Source of the DNA: Fibrobacter succinogenes
Lineage (GTDB): Bacteria > Fibrobacterota > Fibrobacteria > Fibrobacterales > Fibrobacteraceae
Assembly (NCBI GenBank): GCA_902776765.1
Contig: CACYRP010000004.1
Location: 20,340 to 84,339, forward strand
DNA: 64,000 bases
Direction of reading: 5' to 3'
Shown: in pieces, positions 28,547 to 35,988 of the stretch
Position numbering within the stretch: position 1 is the first letter of the stretch
Layout: each line of letters starts with the position of its first letter
Notes under the pieces: generated by a model
The model's input: the letters and a program-made list of their open reading frames with translations, nothing else
What the model was told of the DNA's origin: nothing
Database searches by the model: none
Position numbers and translations under genes: made by a program

Positions 28547-28703
28547 AATGCGACAACCCCAAATGTTGTACAACATGAATATATATTTTTTGGGGTATGT
28601 TTATTTTGGTTAGAAAAATAGTTTTTAAATAATAACACATATTGAACAAAAAAAAGTATAATTAACATTAGGAGATGGTAGGGTGGATTCTCCTTGGAAA
28701 AAT

Positions 28704-28768
28704 AAAGAAAGTGTCTTCGATTATGGTCGATGTTTGGTCGATTTGGATTAGGAGAGGACACTTTCTTT
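28704..28768. terminator. Long 12-bp stem hairpin with T-run, possible bidirectional terminator
   Basis: The arms AAAGAAAGTGTC (28704-28715) and GACACTTTCTTT (28757-28768) are perfect inverted repeats around a 41-nt loop with a doubled GGTCGAT word. T-rich tracts follow on both strands. It lies 17 nt after the stop of the minus-strand gene at 28785, so termination of that gene is the simplest role. The loop is long for a simple terminator. Confidence 0.55.
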
Positions 28769-28784
28769 TTTTGTATTCGGAACT

Positions 28785-29147
28785 TTATTTTCCTGAATTT
28801 GTGAGAGGTGCAAAATACCCCTGAGAACGCAGTGTGGCTAGAACCTTGAGCTGTTGCGAGACGGGTTCGCTGGGAAGCCCTTCAATTACAAATGTCGGAA
28901 TTTGCTTGATAGGCTTGAAAGCTTCTGGAACATCGCTATAATCGCAGAGTTGCCAGGCTGCGAGTAGTTTTTCGATGAATTCCGTCCACGGAAAATTATC
29001 GGACGGATGCATGGTAAATCTGGCCGGCTTGAGGTTGTCCCTCGCGTCGAGCAAAAGACTCCCGTCCTTGTAACAGGCAATAACGGCGGCCTTGCGTGAG
29101 GCCCCATCGGTCGCCTTTTGGGCGGGAATGTTTAAAATGAGCTGCAA
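28785..29147 (-). CDS. Unknown 120-residue protein
   Basis: I do not recognise this protein. The frame opens with TTG at 29147, 2 nt after the stop of the upstream 45-codon gene, with no ATG nearby upstream; the next in-frame ATG (MHPSDNFPWTEF) is 44 codons in. The protein is cytoplasmic by appearance: no signal or membrane helix, mixed alpha/beta (AAVIACYKDGSLLLDARDN; IEKLLAAWQLC; LKVLATLRSQGYF). A terminator-like hairpin follows it. The coupled layout and small sizes recall toxin-antitoxin or regulator pairs, but no motif supports this. Confidence 0.6.
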   Translation of the reverse strand: MQLILNIPAQKATDGASRKAAVIACYKDGSLLLDARDNLKPARFTMHPSDNFPWTEFIEKLLAAWQLCDYSDVPEAFKPIKQIPTFVIEGLPSEPVSQQLKVLATLRSQGYFAPLTNSGK

Positions 29148-29149
29148 AT

Positions 29150-29287
29150 TTAAGCTGTAGCGAGAAGTTCGCGCTGGAGTATGCTGTATTCGTGTTCGGA
29201 AATGGAGGTGATTTTTAGAATCAGCTCGCGTTTCAGGCCCGCTTTGATGAGCTCTTTTGCATAATCGATGTTACTTGACGTTGCCAT
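29150..29287 (-). CDS. Unknown 45-residue protein upstream of the 120-residue gene
   Basis: The frame runs from ATG 29287 to TAA at 29150. GAGG lies 7 nt before the ATG, a good ribosome site. The peptide is helical and charged (NIDYAKELIKAGLKRELILK; ISEHEYSILQRELLATA), with a helix-turn-helix-like spacing that I cannot confirm. It is 2 nt from the next gene and probably coupled to it. Too short for confident family assignment. Confidence 0.55.
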   Translation of the reverse strand: MATSSNIDYAKELIKAGLKRELILKITSISEHEYSILQRELLATA

Positions 29288-29391
29288 TTTAAAACCTCAT
29301 TGATTTTAAATATGTAAGTAAAAAATAATCTTTTTGGGCGCGGGTGGATAAGCGTAAAAGAAAATTTTTCGACAAATATATAAAAAGAAAG

Positions 29392-29422
29392 CGCTAACTC
29401 TTTATTGCTCAATAGGTTAGCG
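29392..29422 (-). terminator. Rho-independent terminator after the nitrilase-family gene
   Basis: CGCTAAC/GTTAGCG form a perfect 7-bp stem around a 17-nt loop. On the minus strand it is followed by CTTTCTTTTTAT. It lies 48 nt past the stop at 29471. Confidence 0.7.
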
Positions 29423-29470
29423 TTGACTGGTTGTCCAAGGATTTTTTTGCTTGAACGCCGCCAGAAATTG

Positions 29471-30268
29471 TTAAATCAAATCTGGAGGGACGATTCCATC
29501 GAGTACGGGAAATGATTTGCGGTAATTTCGTTCGGCTAGCAGGTCCAGTTCGGCGGAAATGATCATTTCTTCGTTGGACGTTCCTTCGGCGAGAACGTCT
29601 CCGTTGGGCGAGATGATGAGGGATTTGCCTGCGAGAGGGGCTTGAGTATCGGAACGGGTGCTCACGGCGTTTACGGCCGCAATATAGACTTGGTTTTCGA
29701 TGGCGCGGGCCTTGAGGAGCGTTTCCCAGTGGCTGCGTCTTTTGGTGGGCCAGGCTGCTTGGATCGTGATGAGGTTTGCTCCTTGCTTGGTCGCTTCACG
29801 GAAAATTTCGGGGAACCGCAAGTCGTAGCAGATAAACGAAGCAATTTTCCAGTTTTGTAGAGTGAACAAATTAATTCTGTTGCCAGGCGTGAATGTGTCC
29901 CGTTCCGGGAAAAACAAGTTTATCTTGTCGTAGCCACAGCGTTCCTTTTGGGTGTGCGGCGCGTAAATGCTGACGTGGTTGTAGAATCCGTTGGGCGCGC
30001 GCGTGATGCCTGCGCCCATGATGGTGCAACTTGTGGCGTCGGCGATTTCGGAGAGCGTTCGTGCTGTTTCGCCTGTTTCATTCGTGTTGAAATCTTCGGC
30101 TGCGGAATCAAGGTTTGTGGGGATGTAGCCCGTAGCAAACATTTCGGGCAAAAGAATGATACTCCCTTCGGTGGGGCGGGCATCGAGAATCAAGGACTTT
30201 GCTCGGGCGATATTTTCGGATTTGGAGCCCTTGGCGCTATCCATTTGGACTAAATAAACTTTAAGCAT
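29471..30268 (-). CDS. Carbon-nitrogen hydrolase (nitrilase family, omega-amidase-like)
   Basis: The product has 265 residues. The Glu-Lys-Cys triad of the nitrilase superfamily is seen: Glu in IILLPEMFATGY, Lys in CGYDKINLFFPE and Cys in ASFICYDLRFPEIF. The family's typical HWETLLKARAIENQVYIAAVN follows. Length and motifs resemble the YafV/Nit2 omega-amidase branch, which deamidates alpha-ketoglutaramate or related amides in the cytoplasm; the exact substrate is not certain. The start at 30268 lies 67 nt from the divergent outer-membrane receptor gene, so the two promoters share a short region. Confidence 0.9.
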   Translation of the reverse strand: MLKVYLVQMDSAKGSKSENIARAKSLILDARPTEGSIILLPEMFATGYIPTNLDSAAEDFNTNETGETARTLSEIADATSCTIMGAGITRAPNGFYNHVSIYAPHTQKERCGYDKINLFFPERDTFTPGNRINLFTLQNWKIASFICYDLRFPEIFREATKQGANLITIQAAWPTKRRSHWETLLKARAIENQVYIAAVNAVSTRSDTQAPLAGKSLIISPNGDVLAEGTSNEEMIISAELDLLAERNYRKSFPVLDGIVPPDLI

Positions 30269-30335
30269 GCGTATAATATAACCGATGTTTGTGGAATGGC
30301 GAAATTTTTTTGCGCAAATTATCTATTTTGAAGGC

Positions 30336-32687
30336 ATGAAGTTTCGCCTTATTTTCTGTTTTGTCTTGTTTCTTATCGTAGGGGCTTTTGCAGCCTCGCC
30401 AACAATGGTTATCGGTGTCGTTCTTGAAGCCGAATCTGATTTGCCTGTCAAGGATGTCGCTGTCACTTACAAGTCTGGTAAACCGATTGGAACGACTGAT
30501 TCCCGCGGTCGTTTTGAGTTCTCGGTGGATTCCAAGAATGCGACGCTTGTGTTCAAGAAAGATGGCTTTGATAGCGTCTTTGTGGAATTGCAGGACTATG
30601 CAGACCTCATGGACATGGTGGTTACGCTTAGCACCAATGTTACAAATCTTGGCGCCAGTACGATTATCGGTGATGGCGAACCCATCAAGTGGGACGTAGA
30701 ACGCACTATTCAGATTGACAAGCTTGAAGATGCGGCGGGCATGCGTTTTGACTTGACGGAACACTTGAGCCAGATGCCTGGCATCTCGGGACAGAAAGAT
30801 TTTAGCAGCGCTTTGTATTATCAAGGTTCCCGTGCGAGCGATGTCGCATATCATTTGGGGCGTCTTCGCATTCCGAACATGCGTCATCTGGATGTAGGTT
30901 TTCCGAACAATCTTTCGGTTATAAACCCGCATACGTTGAGCGGTATCGAAGTCCATGATCATTACGGTCAGGGGCCTCTTGGACAGGGCCTTGCGACTTC
31001 AATCCAGTTTATTCCGGAACAGACAAGTGGTGAATGGGGCTTGAGAGGTTCTGCTACGATTTCTCAGCGCGAAGTTTTGCTCGATGCGCCGTTCTTCTTT
31101 TGGGATAGTTTCCGCTTTGCGTTCCGCACTCTTGATGCAGGCGTTCTCAAGATTCTTGGAGAAAAGTTCTACACGACATTCAAGCGTAGCGATGAAAAAT
31201 CTAGCGACGACAAGGTGAAGTCGTCGGATCCGTTTGACCTTTCTGCTTTTGATATTTATGCACAGTTGAATGGTTCTGATTCGCTAGGAAATGCGACATG
31301 GGCTTTGCGTACATTGTACAGCTCTGATGAATATCGAATCCGTCAAGATACGACAAATAGTTATAGTCGTACCAATTCAATAGATATCGTCGAAGGTTCT
31401 CAACGTTACTTGGTGGTGGGAGCTGAATACGCTTCGAAGTTTGGCGCAAGTTTCCATGCTGGTCTTGTTCGTGAAAGCTTGAGCGATTCTTTGCGCGATA
31501 CGACTGGATTCCGTAAAGAAACGAGTAAGAGAATCGAAGATGCGGATAGAACCTTTATTGATGGTTATAACCAAACGCATACAACGCTGAGCGTTGGCGC
31601 CGACAAGGATTTCCATGCTGACATTTTTGGTGCTGATTTGCGTGGTGCCGTTCTTTATGAACACCACTTTGTAGAACGCAGATTCCCAATTACTGGTGGC
31701 GAAGAAAGCAGCAAATACCAAACGGGTATTTTGTCGGGTGCGGCTACGCTTGATTGGAAAAATGATTATTCGCAATATATGATTTCTGTGGGTGCGGTTG
31801 CAGATGCGGCTGACCATAATGCGCGCCCGACGGCATCGTTCGATATGGAACGCAATTTGTCAAAAAAAGACTCTGCTTATTGGAGACTCTTTGGAAATGC
31901 CGCATACCGTGCAGACTGGAAACATTATTTTGATGATGGCGACTTGACGGGCCGCTTGGAATCGGGAACTTCCCTCAAGTTGGGTGCTGGTTATCGATCT
32001 AAATACCTGGTTGCCCAGTTGGCTGGCTTTGGGCGCTTCTATGCCGATCCGCTTTTGCCGTTACCGAAGGCTTTTGCAAATTACAAGGATGTGACTCCAA
32101 TCGATTTCGCTTGGGTTTCTGGCGCCACGGGCTCTGTGGAATGGAAGACTTCTCATCATTTCTCGATGGCGATGAACGCAAGTTCTGTTTACGGTGAATA
32201 CGAACTGAAGGGCGGTAAGTCTTTGCCGTGGGAAGCAAACTCCCGTTTGGATGTGGTCTCGCACTTTAGATTTTATCCGCGAAAAGATTCCATTGTGTCT
32301 TTGATTTTGACGCACCATGCTGCGTGGCATAGGCCGCTTTACTACTATGCAATCAAGCCTGCATTGAACAAGGGTGGAACTCGTGAACTTAAGGACTACA
32401 ACCAGTTTACGGATTTGTACAGAACGGACATTCGTGTGAACTTGGATTTGACCAAGTCGAAGTTTTTCTTTAAGCATGCAAGATTCTATCTGGAAGTAGA
32501 CAACATTTTCTCGAAACTCGATGTGGGTGCACTTAAGTTCCTTGGCTCTCGAAATTGGCGCGAACGCTCGTGGGTTGCTAGGGATAACGATAAGAATACT
32601 GGCAATGGCTATGACTTGGTGCCGTTTATTGCAAAGGGCATGGGGTTAAATATCGATTTTGGCGTCGAAGTGCAATTGGGAATATAA
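30336..32687 (+). CDS. TonB-dependent-receptor-like outer-membrane protein with carboxypeptidase-like N-domain
   Basis: The product has 783 residues from ATG 30336; a longer frame starting 51 nt earlier lacks a signal. A signal peptide ends GAFAAS. Residues about 22-90 form a carboxypeptidase-regulatory-like beta domain (TDSRGRFEFSVDSK ... LVFKKDGFDSVFVEL). A plug-like part follows (LTEHLSQMPGISGQKDFSSA; LSGIEVHDHYGQGPLG), then a long beta-strand-rich region with alternating patterns ending in a C-terminal Ile (aromatic terminus is absent). The architecture matches TonB-dependent receptors, though no clear TonB box is seen. Ligand unknown. The VanX-type gene follows within 100 nt on the same strand. 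Confidence 0.75.
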   Translation: MKFRLIFCFVLFLIVGAFAASPTMVIGVVLEAESDLPVKDVAVTYKSGKPIGTTDSRGRFEFSVDSKNATLVFKKDGFDSVFVELQDYADLMDMVVTLSTNVTNLGASTIIGDGEPIKWDVERTIQIDKLEDAAGMRFDLTEHLSQMPGISGQKDFSSALYYQGSRASDVAYHLGRLRIPNMRHLDVGFPNNLSVINPHTLSGIEVHDHYGQGPLGQGLATSIQFIPEQTSGEWGLRGSATISQREVLLDAPFFFWDSFRFAFRTLDAGVLKILGEKFYTTFKRSDEKSSDDKVKSSDPFDLSAFDIYAQLNGSDSLGNATWALRTLYSSDEYRIRQDTTNSYSRTNSIDIVEGSQRYLVVGAEYASKFGASFHAGLVRESLSDSLRDTTGFRKETSKRIEDADRTFIDGYNQTHTTLSVGADKDFHADIFGADLRGAVLYEHHFVERRFPITGGEESSKYQTGILSGAATLDWKNDYSQYMISVGAVADAADHNARPTASFDMERNLSKKDSAYWRLFGNAAYRADWKHYFDDGDLTGRLESGTSLKLGAGYRSKYLVAQLAGFGRFYADPLLPLPKAFANYKDVTPIDFAWVSGATGSVEWKTSHHFSMAMNASSVYGEYELKGGKSLPWEANSRLDVVSHFRFYPRKDSIVSLILTHHAAWHRPLYYYAIKPALNKGGTRELKDYNQFTDLYRTDIRVNLDLTKSKFFFKHARFYLEVDNIFSKLDVGALKFLGSRNWRERSWVARDNDKNTGNGYDLVPFIAKGMGLNIDFGVEVQLGI

Positions 32688-32785
32688 TTAGTAGGCGGTA
32701 GGAAGTAAATAGTAGGATGCCATGCAAGTTTTTATTGCGAGGAACTAAAGCAGAGCTTGCTGTAAGCGAAGCATGGTGGATGCAA

Positions 32786-33502
32786 ATGATTTTTTTGGTT
32801 ATTGCTTTTTTTGCGATTGCCTCGTTTGCTCATGTGACTGATTCTTTGTTTGTACCGCCGAAGCCCGAGAAACCTTTGCGTTATTGCACTTCCGCAAAGA
32901 AGTGGATTGACTACGCGACGCACGATTCTAATTTGGTCGAAATAACGTATATGCGTGGCATTCGCATGGATTTGCGCTATGCGACATTTAACAATGTGAC
33001 GGGACACGACATGTATTGCGGCATCCAACGCGCGTTTATCCATAAGGATGGTTTGCCAAAGCTGAAACGAGCGCTTTCGATTATAGCTAAAGAATTGCCG
33101 GGATATTCGCTTGTGATTTTTGATGCGGCGCGTCCGATGTATGCGCAAGCGGTCTTGAAAAGCTCAGTTGCGGGGACGCCTTATAGCCATTTTGTTTCGT
33201 CTGGCAAAACGGGCGGACTCCACAATTACGGGCTTGCGCTTGATTTGGGAATTGCCGATAGCACTGGCGTAATGGTGGACATGGGCGCTGATTTTGATTC
33301 GTTCGAGCGCTGCGCGGGCGAGGTGGGCGAGGCCGCAGCACTTGAAAGCGGGCGGCTTACGCAGCAGCAGGTCGATAACCGCAAGCTCTTGCGCAGCATC
33401 ATGAAACGTGCTGGGTGGGTGATGTTGCCTAGCGAATGGTGGCATTTCAACGCTTTTACGCGCACGTACACCAAGGAAAATTACCCGCTATTCCCGATTT
33501 GA
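32786..33502 (+). CDS. Exported D-alanyl-D-alanine dipeptidase (VanX/DdpX, M15)
   Basis: The product has 238 residues from ATG 32786, chosen because GGTGG lies 6 nt upstream and the signal peptide (MIFLVIAFFAIASFAHV) then begins at once; ATG 32717 and 32780 are in-frame alternatives. The M15D signature is complete: YMRGIRMDLRYATFNNVTG, DAARPMYAQ, HNYGLALDLGI (zinc His and Asp) and EWWHFNAF (catalytic Glu and zinc His). It should hydrolyse D-Ala-D-Ala in the periplasm, in wall recycling rather than vancomycin resistance since vanH/A are absent. Possibly co-transcribed with the receptor-like gene. Confidence 0.88.
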   Translation: MIFLVIAFFAIASFAHVTDSLFVPPKPEKPLRYCTSAKKWIDYATHDSNLVEITYMRGIRMDLRYATFNNVTGHDMYCGIQRAFIHKDGLPKLKRALSIIAKELPGYSLVIFDAARPMYAQAVLKSSVAGTPYSHFVSSGKTGGLHNYGLALDLGIADSTGVMVDMGADFDSFERCAGEVGEAAALESGRLTQQQVDNRKLLRSIMKRAGWVMLPSEWWHFNAFTRTYTKENYPLFPI

Positions 33503-33620
33503 GTTAAGAGTTCTAAGTTACTAGTTACTAGGATAGAATTCGGACAACTGCGTAAGGCGAGAGAAGCGACGATGCTTGCATCGGCATTTCCGAGCCTAGC
33601 AGTTGGTACTTGAGCTATAC

Positions 33621-33628
33621 GAAACTTG
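33621..33628. repeat. Target-site duplication of the IS, left copy
   Basis: GAAACTTG lies directly outside the left IS end and is repeated at 34716-34723. Both copies are followed by a further G, so the duplication could be counted as 8 or 9 bp. Confidence 0.8.
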
Positions 33629-33640
33629 GGCTTAAGTGTC

Positions 33641-33669
33641 AAAAGGATACCTAAAAAAGGGTATCCTTT
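33641..33669. repeat. Hairpin inside the IS left end
   Basis: AAAGGATACC and GGTATCCTTT form a perfect 10-bp stem around a short A-rich loop, between the outer and inner copies of the IS end. It could block transcription into the element from outside. Confidence 0.75.
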
Positions 33670-33711
33670 GCATTAAGTGTCATTTGGATACCTGAATCCA
33701 TTGCAATCCCT

Positions 33712-34639
33712 TTATCCATCTGCGTTCAGGCGAGAAAAATATTCCAAAATCATGGCTTTACGGGTATTCATTGACATTCCCTTGTGAAGACGCAAAATGG
33801 ATTTCAAATCGGTAAATACGGACTCGATGCCGTTGTTCGTATTCGGAATTCCTAGTCCGTACATTTCTTCAAAAGTCCAAAGAAAGCGCATGTTTCTTTT
33901 TATGCTGTGATAGGCGCTACGGAGGTTCTTGTGCGTGTAACGCATCTTCCCGTCGGCATGCAGAGTACGTTCTTTAAGGAACGCCATTCACTTGCATTCC
34001 CATTCACCGAACAGCCCTTCAAAAGAGGCCCTGTCCGTATGGACCATGAAGTATGTCAAATCTAGGAGTTCCCTTGACGCATCCAGTTTCGGTATGCTGG
34101 TCAACCAATGTCTGACAGTCTTCACCTGATGAAATTGACAGTACTGGAACGGATACCTGGACAGCCGTTCCCTCAGTCCCCGCAAGCCATCGCTGACGAT
34201 ACACATTATTTCAAAGCCGTTATTTTCCAGCCACTTGACGCCTTCAACGTAATCTTCAATCCGCTCTTTTCTGTTGATGAATTTCGACCAGACGATGCGG
34301 CCCTTAACGGCATCCTTTATTGCCACGACTCCAAAATTCCGTCCCCAATAAGTTGTATCAGTCAGGGCGATAATTTTATCTGGAGAAGCCTTTATTTCAG
34401 GAACGGGAGCAGACCTTATTTTTCTGCATACGGTACTTCTGGATATGCCGAGTTGATTTGCGATGTCTTGCGAACACAGCTTTCCGGAGGATCTTAACCG
34501 GAAAATATCGATGCTGAAATCAACCCTTGAATGCGAAAAATGTCGGCCACAGGCTTTGCAGAACCATCTCTGGCGACCATGCGAAAAGCCTTTCTTTGTA
34601 ACACTGTTAGAACCACAAAAAAAAGCAAATTTTACCCAT
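33712..34639 (-). pseudogene. Broken IS transposase: frameshift at a T-run and in-frame TGA
   Basis: The natural start appears to be ATG 34639 (MGKICFF), which enters a zinc ribbon only if one T of an 8-T run (34617-34624) is removed; then C-F-F-C pairs with CKAC. Next come a helix-turn-helix (SQDIANQLGISRSTVCRKI) and DDE-type blocks: LTDTTYWGRNFGVV, IVSDGLRGLRERLS, QYCQFHQVKTVRHWLTS. At 33988 an in-frame TGA interrupts LFGEWECK/MAFLKERT, where the family usually has Trp, so TGG to TGA is likely. The rest continues in the same frame through GIPNTNNGIESVFTDLK to 33712. Programmed slippage at the T-run is possible, but the TGA should abolish activity. Confidence 0.8.
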
Positions 34640-34715
34640 TTTTAAAAATTATTGCTGTAGCCCAGTATTTGCAAGGGTTCCAGGCTATTTTGGGTATCCA
34701 AATGACACATTAGCC

Positions 34716-34723
34716 GAAACTTG
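34716..34723. repeat. Target-site duplication of the IS, right copy
   Basis: GAAACTTG, identical to 33621-33628, immediately outside the right terminal repeat. Confidence 0.8.
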
Positions 34724-34828
34724 GCAATTTATTGCCTTAGTTGAGTTATCCTCTGTGGGGAAAAGCGAAAGTACAATTAGGAATTGGTTCTAGTCATTAA
34801 TTCCTACTTCCGAATTAGAATCTTGTAT

Positions 34829-35791
34829 TTACGGTAATGACTTGATGCTTGCACGTTTCAAGCGGTCGTTGAGCGCCATGCCGACGCCTGTGTTCGGGAT
34901 GGGGTCTACGAGAATCAGGTCGTATTCGGATTTGTCAAGGTCGTGCATGAATGCGTAAAGCTTAGAGGTCGCTTCGACCATGTCGCCTGTAGCTGACAAG
35001 TTTACTGTAGCAGGAATTGGGCCTGCTTGTGAGCCAAACGCAATGCGGACGGTATGTTCTGGGAGCGTGTAGCCTGCTGGGACTTCGCCGTAGTAAAGCG
35101 GGACTTGCGGGCGGTAATGCGTATCGCACTGGCCGGGGGCGAGCATCGGCTGGCCCGGCTTGGATGTGGATTCCTTGATTTTTACTTCACCGAGGACTGC
35201 CTTGAACATTTCGGGCGTGATGGCGCCAGGACGCATCACGGTCGGTTCGCTGACGAGCGATATGATGGAGCTTTCGACGCCTACGGAGCAGGGGCCGCCA
35301 TCGACAATGCCTGCGATGCGGTCGGCGAGCTGGGCTGCAACATGTTCAGCGGTTGTGGGGCTTACATGCTTAAAGAGGTTTGCGCTAGGGGCGGCCAGCG
35401 GGAGTCCTGATTCCTTGATGATAGCCTGTGCAATCGGATGGCTCGGAAAGCGTACGGCCACGGAGGGGAGGGCGCTTGTGCAAAGGTCGGGGATGCAATC
35501 TTTTTTGGGGAGGATGATGGTCATCGGACCCGGCCAATAGGCTTCGGCGAGTCTGTAGGCGCTATCGGGAATGTCCTTGGCGATGTCGGTGAGCTGTGCG
35601 ATGTCTGCGATGTGGACTATCAGCGGGTCGAACGTGGGGCGTTCTTTAGCTGCAAAAATTTTCGCGAGCGCTTTGGGCTCGAATGCGTTACCGGCGAGCC
35701 CGTAAACTGTTTCTGTCGGGATAGCGACGACTTCGCCTTCTTTGAGGAGGTGGGCCGCTTCGCTTACACTTGTCCATGGCGGAAATTTCAT
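34829..35791 (-). CDS. L-threonylcarbamoyladenylate synthase (Sua5/YwlC type)
   Basis: The product has 320 residues. It makes threonylcarbamoyl-AMP from threonine, bicarbonate and ATP for the t6A37 modification of tRNAs. The YrdC-domain signatures are present: EGEVVAIPTETVYGLAGNA, AAKERPTFDPLIVHIAD, VAVRFPSHPIAQAII, PLAAPSANLFKHVSPTTAEH and ESSIISL. The extra C-terminal domain (about 215-320) identifies the longer Sua5 form rather than short TsaC. The IS lies about 110 nt downstream of its stop. Start ATG 35791. Confidence 0.95.
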   Translation of the reverse strand: MKFPPWTSVSEAAHLLKEGEVVAIPTETVYGLAGNAFEPKALAKIFAAKERPTFDPLIVHIADIAQLTDIAKDIPDSAYRLAEAYWPGPMTIILPKKDCIPDLCTSALPSVAVRFPSHPIAQAIIKESGLPLAAPSANLFKHVSPTTAEHVAAQLADRIAGIVDGGPCSVGVESSIISLVSEPTVMRPGAITPEMFKAVLGEVKIKESTSKPGQPMLAPGQCDTHYRPQVPLYYGEVPAGYTLPEHTVRIAFGSQAGPIPATVNLSATGDMVEATSKLYAFMHDLDKSEYDLILVDPIPNTGVGMALNDRLKRASIKSLP

Positions 35792-35934
35792 GACCCAAAA
35801 ATAAAAAATGTAGAAGGATTTAGTCTATTTGTCATTCCCGGCTTGACCTCTTTGACTACTTGCAGCTATGCTGCTTAGTAGTCATGATCCGCGTGTGGGG
35901 AGGGAATCTCCATTCTCTAGTGTATAAAAAGGAG

Positions 35935-35956
35935 ATGCCCGCTCGGAGGCGGGCAT
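35935..35956 (-). terminator. Rho-independent terminator of the DUF349 gene
   Basis: ATGCCCGC/GCGGGCAT is a perfect 8-bp stem with a 6-nt loop. On the minus strand CTCC and then TTTTT follow. It sits 32 nt after the stop at 35989. The surrounding sequence (GTCATTCCCGGC... , ...GGCATGACAAGG) resembles a dispersed REP-like element. Confidence 0.75.
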
Positions 35957-35988
35957 GACAAGGTTGCGAAGAGGCTTTCTCCGTATCG

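Larger units (their letters stand above)
33629..34715 (-). mobile_element. Insertion sequence, IS256-superfamily (IS1249-like), 1087 bp, degenerate
   Basis: The element is bounded by imperfect 24-bp terminal inverted repeats: left 33629-33652 beginning GGCTTAAGTGTCA, right (reverse) 34715-34692 beginning GGCTAATGTGTCA; 18 of 24 positions agree by my count. An 8-bp direct repeat GAAACTTG flanks it. A second, closer match to the right end lies inside the left end at about 33673-33693. It carries one broken transposase gene. The family call rests on the transposase motifs; the ends and duplication are seen directly. Confidence 0.85.

Noticed and set aside
32786..33502. Vancomycin-resistance function for the VanX-type gene
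   Set aside because: No vanH, vanA, vanR or vanS genes nearby and an export signal is present; periplasmic wall recycling is more likely.
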